Positions 52,412-64,000 of a stretch of 64,000 nt of DNA are shown in pieces. Below the pieces are notes generated by a model, which saw nothing but the letters and a program-made list of their open reading frames with translations, was not told the DNA's origin and did no database searches. Position 1 is the first letter of the stretch. Each line of letters starts with the position of its first letter. This DNA comes from Numida meleagris (lineage: Eukaryota; Chordata; Aves; Galliformes; Numididae). Where the stretch lies: positions 20,290,320-20,354,319 of the forward strand of contig NC_034414.1 of the NCBI RefSeq assembly GCF_002078875.1. Reading direction: 5' to 3'. Position numbers and translations under genes: made by a program.

Positions 52412-52842
52412 AGAATCACAGAATCATTGAATTCTTAGAGTTAGAAGGCACCTCTGAAGGCCATCTAGTCCAACTCCCCTGCAATGAACAGGGACACCAC
52501 CGCTAGATCAGGTTGCCCAGGGCCTTATCCAGCCTTGCCTTGAAAGTCTCCAGGGACAGGGCATCAACCACATCACTAGGCAACTGGTACCAGTGTCTCA
52601 CCGTCCCCACTGTAAAAGATTTTTTCCTCATATCTAACCTAAATCTACCCTCCCTGAGCTTGAAGCCATTTCCCCTTGTTCTATCACCACAAGCCCTGCT
52701 AAAGAGTCTGTCCCCTTCTTTCCTGTAGCTCCCTTTTAGATACTGAATGGCCTCTATTGGGTCACCTCTCAGCCTTGTCAAGGCTGAAGAGCCCAAGCTC
52801 TCTCAGCCTGTCTTCAAAGGAGAGGTGTTCCATTCCATGGAT
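52412..52842 (-). mobile_element. CR1 LINE 3' fragment (5'-truncated)
   Basis: On the plus strand it opens AGAATCACAGAATCATTGAA and GGCACCTCTGAAGGCCATCT, then AGTCCAACTCCCCTGCAATG. The antisense ORF2 C-terminus follows. A minus-strand frame (52503-52796) reads [89 protein letters not shown], here given only as the landmarks of the CR1 C-terminus. The element ends near 52842 in the antisense 'LSYEERL' region. It is about 430 bp and non-functional because of truncation. Confidence 0.95.
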
Positions 52843-54587
52843 ATAACACTGTCTGACATAGGATCTCATAATTGTCAGCTCAGTGGCTCATCTATCTGGA
52901 TTCAAATTCTAGCTTGGATATAGTGCTGCTGTAATTTTTTATTCAAACTTCCAAAAAAAAAAAAAAAGAAATATTTAAGAAAAACAAAGACGGTACATAT
53001 TAGTTCCACACAAGTTAAGAAAGATAAGAAAATCAAGACTGAAGACAGAGATAAGCTTGATATGTAGAGAATGTGAAGCAGCCCAAGCAATCAGCAGGAA
53101 AAAACACTATCAGGAAAATTTAACAAAGCCTTAGAGAAATAAAATAGGAATTAAGCAGAGAGCAGCTTAGTAATGTCAAAGCTCAGTTTTCCCTACCTGA
53201 CCAATGATTGCATGTTCTATACAGATTCTACAAATGTCCTGCACGTATGGTGAATACTTAATGCCTAACAGCTTGCTAGCTATAGATAGAGGATGAGTTG
53301 TATAAACCAATAGCTGTTTAGTATTCTTAACTTATGCATGTTATGCATATGTTTAGAAATTGCCCAAAAGAAACCCATAGAGGAAGGCTTTAAATCCAGT
53401 CATTTACATCATTCTGGTGTCTTTCGTATGTTAAGTTCAGTGTTGTAGGTTCCAAGAAAACTAGACAGCTTCATGTCCGATGAACATAAGGAGACAATGC
53501 AGCCAAACGTAAGCCAAGACATCCATCTGTTAAGAACGGCTGGAGAATTCAGTGTAGGAATGTACAAGTTGTCCTTCCAAAAATCAATTCAAAGTCAGCA
53601 GAGGCAATCAATGTTGAGCATGAATCACTAAATCCTATTGATTCAACTGAACTTCATATGATAAAGTATCTTATGCTGAGACAGACACACACACATTAGC
53701 TCCATCATGTCTTACTTCTTATTATTTGGGTTTTGAGGTATCCCAGATTTCAGTGAACCTGAGCAAAGAGCTGGTTGCAACTCTTGTCCATTAAAACCCC
53801 AGCACAGTTGGTATTGGACAAAGGACAATTAAACAGCTCAAAAATAACTGTAAGTAAACAAGGGAATACCAACAATATTTTTCAGAATATCACACAGAAG
53901 CAACGTCTCAAGTAAAGCACTTAAGATGAATATAACAAGAAGACAGATATGCACCAGAGTGTAGTCCTGTCCTTGAAAGGCTTTGTAGAAACATGACTGT
54001 TCCTTTATTTCTTCTTGTGGCAGGTTAGTCCCTTCTCTAACAGATGAAAACAGAGTATAAGGCTAGTTTTCCAGTTCATCAAGTACAAGATTTAGATGGA
54101 GATTTGACTAGCTTGTTTTTCTAAAGGTAATACATATTGTTTGTGGCTGATTCTGGTTCAGTAAACTATCTGCCTCTGACACTAGCAAAGTAATTAAAAC
54201 ATACATTTTTCAGTGCACTGCAAGGGACTATAGCCACAGAAATTGCTGTTGAAATCTATTGACAAACTGAAGCTAGTGCTACTTTTAAAAGTTTCTCTTA
54301 CAGATCTGACTTTAAAATAAGTTACAAGAGCAATTTGCTGTAAGGGCAAAGCCTCAGACTTTTCTGTGAGCCCTACTGCTTCAGTCAACGAAGACAGATT
54401 TTGTCATTATTTAGGGAGAGTTCTTTCATAAATATGCATTCTGTAATCTCCAACGGAAAAATAAATGCCAACAGATCAGTAAATATGTTTTTAGGCAGCA
54501 TTTAAATTGCATATTTATTAAGTTTCTGAGAGACTGAAATTGACTGTTTGGAGATGATCCAGTCTGTTATGTAAACTTATTTTTATG
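52843..54587. other. Unique AT-rich noncoding DNA
   Basis: Nothing recognised apart from an A-run at about 52951-52967 and a short CA run at 53685-53696. Confidence 0.5.
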
Positions 54588-54690
54588 AAATAATAGAATT
54601 GTAGAACTAAGAAATGGAAGAGATGCATTAGGTCATCCTGTCTCTCTCTCTGTTCAGCTTGGATTATTTCTATAAATTTTACTAGTCATG
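54588..54690 (-). mobile_element. Probable old CR1 3' end
   Basis: TAGAATTGTAGAACTAAGAA and TGGAAGAGATGCATTAGGTC followed by ATCCTGTCTC resemble the antisense 3' end of an older CR1 subfamily ('atagaatcgtagaactggaagagacctattaggtcatc'). The TC-rich run near 54640-54652 replaces the usual following segment. The right boundary is uncertain. Confidence 0.58.
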
Positions 54691-54821
54691 GGCAGAGAAA
54701 ATCATAGTATATTCAAGTCATCCCTTTCCTAAACAGATCTGCAGCTTCTTGACCATGATATCTTTACTTGAGATCAGAAAACATTAAAGTTATCAAAAAA
54801 ACATAATAAAAAAAAACATTC
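54691..54821. other. AT-rich spacer and A-rich tract
   Basis: Short stretch with an A-rich run at 54795-54816 directly before the LTR. It ends with the 5-bp target duplication CATTC at 54817-54821. Confidence 0.5.
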
Positions 54822-55389
54822 TGTCAACGGTTTACAGGTTGGTTCAGCCCGGTTCCGTGACTAATGGAGCGGAGGGACACACGGACCCACGCCCTGGGAA
54901 AAGGGAAGGGGAATAGAGGGAAAGGGCAGGGAGACGGGCCTAAAACAAAACAGTGGCAACGACCTAAGGAGAAACAAACTAATTTACTAAATAAGATAAC
55001 AGAATGCAAGGTAACACAAGATAATGCAATATAATTAAAATTGAAGCTAATAAATCAAATAAAATGAGAGTGTCCAAAAACCAAAAGGCCCTCCTCTAAT
55101 GCTTGCAGCGAGAGAGCTAGGAAGAGAGATGCTACCAGGATGAGCAGAAGGGGAAGAGGAGAGAGTGTCTCGTGATATGCGAACAGTTTTAATCTTTCCC
55201 TCTGAATGGAAAACAACAACAGAGCAGCAAGCAGTCCTCTGGGAAATGTAGCTGTTCTTCTCTTCTGAGAAGCAGGTACCCAGAACTATCCATGATCCAC
55301 AGAACTGGAGTATTAACTCTTTACCACTCAGTGCACTACATGATGTTATGATGTGGAATACCGATAACAAAAACCATAAAACTATGACA
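54822..55389 (-). mobile_element. Solo LTR of an endogenous retrovirus (ERVL-like), copy 2
   Basis: A 568-bp solo LTR in reverse orientation, same family as 27881-28432. On the plus strand it runs TGTCAACGGTTT...AAAACTATGACA. It is flanked by a perfect 5-bp target duplication, CATTC at 54817-54821 and 55390-55394. Shared blocks include the U3 start, the TAAAGAGTTAAT box, the block around the ZNF143-like core, the GATTAAAACTGTTCGCATAT segment and the GTTGCCACTGTTTTGTTT segment. It is longer than copy 1 mainly through extra sequence in the middle third. No internal retroviral sequence is present. The minus frames at 54824-55009 and 55047-55427 lie in the LTR and are not genes. Confidence 0.92.
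55239..55251 (-). promoter_or_regulatory. ZNF143-like (SBS) motif in solo LTR copy 2
   Basis: On the minus strand CTACATTTCCCAG, followed by AGGACTG, matches the block at 28017-28029 in the other copy. The base before the core differs (GCTACA versus ACTACA), which weakens the match to the ZNF143 site. Confidence 0.35.
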
Positions 55390-55394
55390 CATTC

Positions 55395-58300
55395 TGATCC
55401 AAATAAAAAGAAATCTTCAAAATTCAAGGTACAGCAGCTTACAATACACGTCTAAAACACTGCACTTCTATATCCCTCATACTACTGCATTGTCTAATTG
55501 GTAACTTTTAATTATGTGGGATTATACGGAAGTTTTAAGGAATAATTTGTGTGAAAAACAAGAATCCAAGAAAAATAAAAGCTAGTAAAAATTGGACATA
55601 ACCTTCCTGTACTATCAGCCAGCTAAAAATAGCGAGTGATAGCATAGAGTAGGACTACTGACTTCCTCATTTCTTTCTACTTTATATTTAATTATTCAGA
55701 GCTTTGAAACTTAGTCAATGCTGATGATTTCCAATTATATTTGTAATGTCACTGATTAAGAACTCACACATTTGAAAAGTGCTACCTAATGACTGATTTC
55801 TATTTTCATTCTCTTCCATTTAATGGTTTTGTTTTCATGGTATAGGATGTCATTTTTTCTAGCTCTTCATAAAATACAACTCTTTGCAACAGAGTAAGAA
55901 AAGTCAGGATGCTTCTAACATTAATCTATAAAAACCAAAAAGGGAGAGATGCAATTTATTTGGATGTACTTGGGAGGAGCTCAAGCTGGATAATATAAAT
56001 AATGTAATTTTTTTAGATTATAAATAAATCGAGAAAGGATTATATTTTAAAGTAAGTTCAAATATTTAAATGTTTAAACGTTACATGATAAAACTTGTTC
56101 TTTCCCTTAAATCTCATTCAGGACATGAACTTTGACTAGAAAATGTCCACCAGTGACATATCTTTTGCTATATAATATGTAACCGAAATTTAAGACTGCT
56201 TCACTGCCTCTGACTTTGATGTTCTGAATAGTTTGCAGTACTTCGAAATTCAGAATGAAAATAACTGCAGTGACTACTTTATAGACAATTAAATAGAATG
56301 ATTTTTCCCCACTGAGATGTTTAATTCACACAGACTATTTCTACACTCCTCTTTTTTTCCCCAGGGGTAATATTTTTTTCTCCCTTCAGAACTACTTTTC
56401 AAAAGGAAGTTGAGCTTTTATTAAATATTTCTCTGTATAGTATGACATATTTTTAAGTTGCATGCATTTATGCTCCAACTGCTTTATTTTACTCAAGGCA
56501 CTCAAATATAGGTGAATCTACGTACAGTTCTAGATGACTTACCAAATCATATGGGACAAAAAACCTGAAGCCAGACAAAACATTCTATATTTTAGTGTTA
56601 GAGACTCTCTAGTTTGGTTTTAAATTCTATAGCTATTCTTGTATGGTCACTTAAATTCTTTTTTATTGAGAACAGGAGAAAACACTGATATTTTAAAACT
56701 AACAACATTCAAATTAAGAAAAGGAGGTTTTTTTTTGGTGGTTTTTTTTTTTTTTTCAGAATGGAGTAGCTCTCATTAATGAGGAAACTGAAATATTAAG
56801 CAAGAGTATAAATTATCCCCAGAACAACCTCCAAGCAGATCAACTCCACAGACAGACAAGTGCTATGTACAGATTTCCGTACAGTTAATTTATATTTTTA
56901 ATCACTTGCATTATTTATTTCCTGTTGCAAAAAAACCCACATACCTAAGTGCATATAAACAGTGAGATCCTCTGCTTGAAGTTTTTAGACTGCCTAAGAA
57001 GAGGAGAGTTGTATAAAATATTCATAAAAAGATTTCTGACCCCAAAGTATGGACTAAGTATAGACAGACAGTTGTAGGAATATCCCCAACAACTCTCTCA
57101 TAAGCTTCACTGTACAGAGAAAAATGGAAAAAAATAAGGCTTGTCAGGAGTTTCCTTGGTCTACAGAATACCACAGTGTAAGGCAGTTCCTTGCCTACTT
57201 GGCAGCCCAAGGAGGCTTATGAGTTCATGGGCTAAACTTAGTTTACATAACATAAGTGGACTAACACCCACATCAGTTGTATATGTTTAATTCAGTCCAA
57301 ACTGTAAACTTTCATAAGACGCTGAGTAAATCCTCCAATCTTTATCCCACACTGAATGTCATGTTACCACAATCAAAATTTCAGGAATATCTATGCTAGC
57401 TGGTATAGTACTCTATAAGTCATTAACATGAATTCATTTATCCATCCCACAAGGTTTGGAGGTGGTCGGGTGTCCAGTGTGAACTGATTTATTCTAAGGT
57501 GGATATCTGTTGCAAGATTAAGTTTAATCCTAGAGCTAGAAATAGAAAGCCAACCTTTTAGCATTTTTTTCTATTTTCATCCTTTTCTGCCCACTTCCTG
57601 CTTTTCTGCAGTGCCTATTAATGATGCTGCAGAGAATACCACCTACACTCTAGGATTTTGTTTCCTATTGCAGATAAAATACATTGTTCTTTTTATTTAG
57701 AAAGTTAACTATCTTTTCTGCTACATTCCAGACTAGCTATTTCCACGCTTTCCTTCCCCCTCCCCCACAAGAAAAAAAAATAAATTATTTCATCTTTATA
57801 GAGCTAGTGTATTTCCATGTTCTCAGAAAACAACGTGTGTGCACAAGCACAATGATATACACTAAATCCATGCTACACACACAACCATCCTTCTCTGTGT
57901 TGCTTGATGGGAAGCTGGTGAAGATACGAAGAGCTGAAGAATGTATATTGATGAATAAAAAGTGAAGGGACTTCAGCAAAAGTCTGTGAGCTGACTATGC
58001 TTTATAAATGAAGAATAATCATGAAGAGCAGCAGAAAAAGATGCAGAAGGACAGCTGCAAACAGAATCTGTTTCCTATGCACTGTTTGCAAGAGTTTTAA
58101 CTGATTTGAGGCTTAGTTCCTTAGTCAAATAAACTGGCACTTAGCCTGCTGCACCCTAGCTAGCCCTTACTGCATATTATTAGTGCACATTGCTCTTTAG
58201 AGGAAGTATGCAATACAAATTTGAGCTCAGTCAGGTTTTTAGTGTTTACACTAAGTATAAGTGAAAAGAAAAGGAATATTATAATGATTCAGTAGGCTCA

Positions 58301-58586
58301 AGCTCAGTATTTTGCCTTGATGGTTCTCCAGTTCTTTAAAGTATCAGAGAACCCAGAGAAATATTAGCAGCAGTATTATTCTTTAAAAACAGACTAAAAC
58401 CCTTCAATTAGCTCTAAATCATCTGTGGATCAGGGAAATTCCCCATGTAAAATTCTGTATATTAAATTTGATTCTCAGAGGCGATATCCATATGAGTTAA
58501 TTAAATCCAGAACTGTTGCAAGATCTACTGTCAAAGAACAGGCCATGCTTCTGCTAGCAAGATTAGCCTCCATGGTTAGGAGGCTA
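55395..58586. other. Unique AT-rich noncoding DNA
   Basis: About 3.2 kb with no recognised repeat family or exon. T-runs lie at 56728-56736 and 56742-56756. Frames at 57022-57210 and 57684-57979 are short and unrecognised. Confidence 0.5.
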
Positions 58587-58601
58587 CATGCCCTCTGCTG
58601 A
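58587..58601 (-). promoter_or_regulatory. CTCF-like core motif, reverse orientation
   Basis: On the minus strand the site reads TCAGCAGAGGGCATG, keeping the whole CAGRGGGC block of the CTCF core and losing two or three outer positions. It faces the plus-oriented candidates at 41535 and 20763. Confidence 0.38.
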
Positions 58602-58740
58602 CCTCAGTCCTCTTCCCCTACCCAGGGGACTGTTCTGTAGAGTGCTACTCGGCACATCCTAAAGCCACAAGAATTGTTCTAACAGCTTGGTGGCATGCCA
58701 GCATGTATATGTACTCATGTTATTTCCTTAAGACTGCTGA

Positions 58741-58866
58741 ATTCATAGAACTAAGGAATATTCTGAGTTGGAAGAGACCCACGAGGACCATTAAGTCCAG
58801 CTTCCGGCTCCACACAGGACCACTCAAAAAAATGAAACCATATTTCTGAGAGCATCGTTCACACAC
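58741..58866 (-). mobile_element. Short CR1 3' tail, older subfamily
   Basis: ATTCATAGAACTAAGGAATA, then TCTGAGTTGGAAGAGACCCA, GGACCATTAAGTCCAG and CTGAGAGCATCGTT resemble the antisense 3' end of a CR1 subfamily whose tail reads 'ttctgagttggaagggaccca...cctgagagcatcgtcc'. Only about 125 bp remain, with several changes, so it is older than the long copies. Confidence 0.82.
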
Positions 58867-61687
58867 ATTATCCACCTTTTCATTCAAAACATTTTTTAAA
58901 TAGAAACATACAAAAAATTGAATTAATGGGCTTTACTGTTGCTTTTGTTGCTGCTAATGTATTAAACACCTTTGTACTCTCCTTTTAACTTTCTTTTTTT
59001 GTTAATAAGTACTTTAATAGAATATTTGAACAAATAAAATCTTCAGATCCTACCCTATTCTTACTGAAATCTGTGCCAGAGCTTTCCTCCACTTCCTGAA
59101 ACCCTTATTTCTCACTTCAGCATTTAAACAATCCCCTTCCATAGAGAAATGACAGCTAATGAATTGCAACATGCAGTTCTGTATTTACTTACTACCCACT
59201 AAGCTTTCTTTTGCTCTCCCCTTATAAGCACAAAACCCTACACAGAGATCTACATCATTAAAATATATCTAAAAGGCCACAACAATTACTGTCACAAAAA
59301 AAAAAAAAAAACTTTTCTAGGTCTACTAGACAAGTGAGTAAGTAGAAGAACATGCACAGCCACAAGGGCTTTACTGATCAAATTATGTATTCCTTTGAAG
59401 TCAACTCTGAACTGTATGGCATTATCGATTATTGTATTATTTGAGCAGTAATTAAAATAGGAATTTAATTTGAAGAAGAAAATCTTTTGCCTGAGGAAAG
59501 GAGACCCTGATGTAGACACAGTCAAAATGTTAAAGCAAAAAAGAAATATCAGTTATACATCAAATATTGGTTTGCACTACTTTTCTATAGGAGCTCACTA
59601 AAAGCATGGTTAATCTTTCTACGATGAGGCCAAAAACCAAAAATTTTGTGAACAAATACAGATTCTTAATAACCAGTGTGTATTTTGCATCTTCCTACTA
59701 TCCAGTTCTTCCTGAATTAAAATTACTCCATCTTACTACTGAGAACATTTTTCAGTCCTTACTGATGATATCAGAGCTGAATGCACTGAAAGCTCTTCAA
59801 CACTGTTGGGCAAAAAAAATGTAGTGCTCTTGGTTTTCCTCCTTTCAGCTTCAATCCATTAGTGTTACATTTCATATCTCAGAGAAAAGGTGCATATTTC
59901 CACACTTCACGCCATTCTTTCCCATTCCTCACATATCTCAATTTATAACTTAGACGACTTTGATCAGTCTCAGACCATACTGTCAGATTTCAGTAGTTCT
60001 GAATTTCATAAAAAATCTGACTTTTTTAATAGCCAACATATTTCAGTGTTTCAAGATGTTCAAGAGAAATGGATAAGATTCAATTCCAAAGCACATTTAT
60101 ACAGTAAGTTTAGAAAGCCATTGTCATTTTCTGACCAGACAAGGAATTTGTTTCTTTTATGTTCCTGAGAAGTTTTCTTCTTATCACCACCACCACTCTC
60201 CACAATTATTGATAGCCTACTAATACAATTAAAATAGGAGACCACTTGCACAAACATTTATTGGTCAAGGAATGCCTCCCTCTTAAACTTCTCTCTTCCT
60301 TGAGCAAGGCAAGCAAATTCAGATCAAACTGTGCTTCAGAATGTCTTCTTCTATATGATGATATGATAGAGATTTGATAATATCTAGCTACCCTAAAAAA
60401 GTATGTGTATATAAGGAACTCCTACTTATACCAGGCTAACTTATAAATAACTAAGACTTGCGAATGGGACCAACATGTAATTCTTTATATCACATTTATG
60501 ACACTTAATGACACTCAATTGATGTCGTGGAGCAGTAGCCTTCAACCTTATCTGTTCAGAACTAAGATTTACTAGCACCACCATCACATCTCGATCAAAG
60601 GAGCACAAAAAAAAAAACATACAAAAAATCATCTGTTTCATTATAGTCAAAAGTTATAGAAAATAGTCTTATTTGGAGCTATGTTTAATAATATGTCTTT
60701 TACTCATTTTCCTATATTCTCTTCTTAAGCTGAAATTATTTTGGATAATGATCTCCAGAGACTGAAACAGGCTAGCAAATTCTATGGTCAGAAGTCACGC
60801 CACTAACAGTATTGATCTACTCTGTGTGCATATTAGTAATGCATAAATTTTATTAGAAGGTCGAGTCTTAGCGCAAGTAACGTGACATTCAGTTATTCAA
60901 GGGCTACAAAAAAACCTACCCACTTACCATTTCTGAAAAGTTAAAAATTATTTTGCTGTCAAAAACTTGGCTTTATTCATATAATTACTTCTCACGTCTA
61001 TCAGCCTGATGAAATATACTGTCTTCTGTATTCCTCTAAAACCAATGCATGGTACATTATTCTTGTTTTTGCAAGTTCCATATCACTTTCGTCTACCACA
61101 TAAAAGCAATATTGGTTGTCACTGGTATGTAAATTACATCCCTTGAGTACTTTTCATATTTTGAGAAATTATAATAGAGTTCAAAGACTTCTGCTTCAAG
61201 TGCTGATATCTGTAATTCTTTGGATTTCTGTCTGTTTCTTATTTACACACTCTTTTACAAATCAGTAGAATAAAACGAAGTTAACAGGGTAATTAACAGG
61301 CTGTAAGTTTTTCAGGTTATTTCCAGGTTTACCAGTCACTCATTTTGGGTCATCTTCCATTTTATTCTTGTGGGAGTTGGAAGCAGTTACGTAGTTATTA
61401 ACAACAGTCTTCAATAGCATTCATATCAATAGCAGTTTTGTGTACAACTAGTTCCATAAAACTTCCCATACCTGGCACTGTTACAAAGTGTGTAATTATT
61501 TGTAATTACATTTTAAAGAATCTAAAAATAGTTCTCTGTTCTTCTAACTGTATGGAATTTAAGAGGAGAAGCCCACCACATAAGGCATTTAATCCTGTAT
61601 TATAATGACAGGCTTATTTCCAGAGATATAGGTGATTCCAGGCCGCTGCAGTGGATGTGGTAGAATGGCTTATACTTCTTAAAAAAG
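58867..61687. other. Unique AT-rich noncoding DNA
   Basis: No repeat family or exon was recognised. An A-run lies at 59296-59311. Frames at 59606-59824 and 59890-60168 (plus) are unrecognised. Confidence 0.5.
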
Positions 61688-62230
61688 TTTCGTCCCATCT
61701 GGAGTACTGCATCCAAATCTGAGGCCCCCAACACAAAAAAAATGTGGAGCTTTTGGAGAGGTTCCAGAGGAGGGCCATGAAGATGATTAGAGAGCTGGAG
61801 CACCTCTCCTATGAAGACAGGCTGAAGGAGCTTGGCTTGTTCAGTCTGGAGAAGAGAAAGCTGGACGGAGACCTCATTATGTCCTCCCAGTATTTAAAGG
61901 GAGATTATAAACATGAGGGAAATTAACATTTTACACTGGTAGACAGTGATAAGAAAAGGGGGAATGATTTTAAACTAAAGGAGGGAAGATTTAATTTAGA
62001 TGCCAGGGGAAGTTTTTTACTGAGAGAATGATGAAGTGCTGGAACAGGTTCCCCAGAAAGGTTGTGGATGCCCCATGCCTGGAGGTGTTTAAGGCCAGGT
62101 TGGATGGGGCCCTGGGCAATCTGATCTAGTACTTGGTCTAGCAGCTGGCAACCCCGCCTTTGGCAGAGGGTTTGGAACCTGATGATCCTAGAGCTCCCTT
62201 CCAACCCAATCCGTTCTATGATTCTATGAA
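61688..62230 (+). mobile_element. CR1 LINE, 3' 0.54 kb with ORF2 C-terminus
   Basis: Sense-orientation CR1 cut just upstream of TCCCATCTGGAGTACTGCAT. The frame at 61744-61926 reads [59 protein letters not shown], i.e. the CR1 post-RT region ([19 protein letters not shown]). It then stops. The next blocks (AGATTTAATTTAGATGCC, GGAACAGGTTCCCCAG, GGATGGGGCCCTGGGCAA) match CR1 out of frame. The tail is canonical: CTCCCTTCCAACCC then TTCTATGATTCTATGA. The antisense frame at 61923-62342 is a shadow. Confidence 0.95.
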
Positions 62231-64000
62231 TCAATGGAACATGGCAAATAGAGAAGAAGATGAGAAAATTTAAAACATTTGAGAGGAACTGATCAACAGG
62301 AAGCAATAGGAAACCATAGACAGGAAGACATGTTAGGCACAAAAGGTTTCTCTTCCTGTCTAGACATTAGGATACTTTTTTTATATTCATGATTTGGTTT
62401 GAAAGCTCTTATTTATAGGCTGTTTTCTCTTCAAGAGAACACATAAAGATGTGAATCATGGTCAATCATAATAATTTGGAACTTCATGAAACAAACAGGA
62501 GATCTTCACTTGATTTTCCACAGAGTACTCTAAAGTGTCACTCACTAATTCACTTCCCAAAAATAGTAAGGTACAGAATGGTTTAAATGATGAAAATGTG
62601 TCCCTTCCGTTGAAGATGGGACATAGCATGAGAGAACTCTAATCACAGAGATAGCAAAAGAAGGCAAAATGCGTTAGCATTGTATAATCAAGGCACTCAG
62701 GTAGAAAGGAACATTTTCCATGTGGCATTGCAAAGCTAAATAAAAATGCAGAGGTAACAACAAACAAACAAAGCCTAGACTTGAAGTCCAAATAGGAGAA
62801 ATTATTCTTTTCTAGGGTCTTGGGGACTTCTCATTCCATCTCTGAATGAGAAACTGGAATTCAGTGAGAAGCATCTCCAGGTTAGGCAACAACTGAAACA
62901 TGATCTTTCTTAGAATTAAGTGTTTTTATCTTTCTGTCCACACCAAAAAAGCCCCTACACTGCACTGTCATTGATACTGGGTATTTAATTCTCCAGTTCA
63001 GCAGCCTTCTGCAGTTGCATAGGCTTATCAGAGGGGATGATTGCTCTTTATATGTCATGCCTTCAAAGAAATTACTAAAAACTTTAAGAATTAGAAGTAG
63101 CTAAAGCTAGACTTACAGAATACATGGGATGGGGAGTTCATAATGACTAATAAAGAGCATTTGGCTGTAGTCACTCAGGCACGTAAGTACTGGTGAGATG
63201 TGCAAGACCAACCCTTTTGCAAAGACCTTATTTGCAATTTCTTGCGATGCTGACTCAGCAATGTCATCATCACAAAATATAGATAGATAACCAGTAAATA
63301 AAGCTTAAGCCACTAATGCTCAAATCAGTCATAATTACGAAAGAATGAACTATTGTTTATTATAAAAATATGCATTTATGCATATTTATGAGATATTATA
63401 AATATACAAATGATAATTGGATAAAGAGTCCCAAACACGTAAAGGAGCAATGCAAATGAAAATATTCCTAATGTTGCTTTCTATAGCTAATATACTGTGT
63501 ATTTCACATGCTTTCCATTACATTCTTTGCAGTAAGCAAGACAAGCTACACATGGATTTATCACACTGAAAAGCACTTTTAACTTTACCTACAGCATTAT
63601 CTCTTCAAAGAACAGTTTCAGAATTACAAACTTTGAAAATGGAACCACTGCCTTCAACAGTGAAAATTAACTTCTACGTACAAACTAAATGAAGATAACT
63701 CAGTATCACTTACGAGAAAAATTCGCTTTGGGTGCCAGCAGAACATAACCAAAGCACACCATATCAGCTTAATATTTTCTAAGAAACACAGTTGTATGGC
63801 TATAGGCAGTCAAGTTTCTTGCAAGTCAGGAGGGACTTACAAAATATAATTTATAAAATTTAAATAAATAAAATGCATTCATACTGATTGAAGATCACTT
63901 GAGTATTTAATCAAAGTAGGAGCATATGACTGCATTTGAATGGCTTATTCATTTATTCTACAGAAATTAGTTAACTGCTATTGTTTCAATGTTGAAATAT
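62231..64000. other. Unique AT-rich noncoding DNA
   Basis: No repeat family or exon was recognised. AT-rich words cluster at 63355-63410 and 63840-63875. Confidence 0.5.

Noticed and set aside
61923..62342. 139-codon minus-strand frame.
   Set aside because: It is the antisense shadow of the plus-strand CR1 tail, reading through its conserved 3' blocks.

Overview
The window looks like a piece of a bird nuclear genome, most likely from a galliform such as chicken, turkey or a relative. The evidence is a set of 5'-truncated CR1 LINE copies ending in the avian CR1 3' repeat (ATTCTATG units), ERVL-like solo LTRs of a type I associate with galliform genomes, an AT-rich low-CpG background, and no bacterial-style gene packing. 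The order-level assignment is recalled family knowledge and was not checked by search.

I find no protein-coding gene, exon, tRNA, rRNA or CRISPR array that I can support. All longer open frames either lie inside CR1 or LTR copies, or are short unrecognised frames of the kind AT-rich DNA gives by chance. The window is best read as intergenic desert or the inside of a very long intron, 64 kb with its functional content in repeats and possibly in regulatory DNA.

Layout. 1-9.9 kb: unique AT-rich DNA with two short minus-strand CR1 tails (2.9 and 5.2 kb), a 34-bp Z-DNA-type tract, and a 64-bp direct repeat pair (4.56 and 5.65 kb) flanking one of those CR1s. 9.9-14.3 kb: the densest repeat block, with a plus-strand CR1, an old minus-strand ERVL-type LTR, and two CR1s joined head to head. 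14.3-27.9 kb: unique DNA with simple repeats and a 41-bp pyrimidine tract. 27.9-28.4 kb: a solo LTR with a perfect 5-bp target duplication. 28.4-39.5 kb: unique DNA with an RFX-type X-box candidate and a LINE ORF2 scrap at 34.4 kb. 39.5-40.7 kb: the longest single-frame CR1, with a 302-codon stretch of reverse-transcriptase ORF2. 42.1-42.3 kb: a decayed L2/CR1-like RT fragment with degenerate PQGS and YADD regions. 46.7-47.9 kb: a candidate conserved noncoding block rich in homeodomain and SOX-like sites. 52.4-58.9 kb: three CR1 tails of different ages and a second solo LTR of the 27.9 kb family in the opposite orientation. 61.7-62.2 kb: a plus-strand CR1. The rest is unique AT-rich sequence.

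No gene network can be described. The points most worth following are the paired solo LTRs carrying a ZNF143-like motif, three CTCF-like sites with a convergent arrangement, the ancient LINE remnants, and the candidate enhancer block near 47 kb. I see no convincing new biological system in this window.
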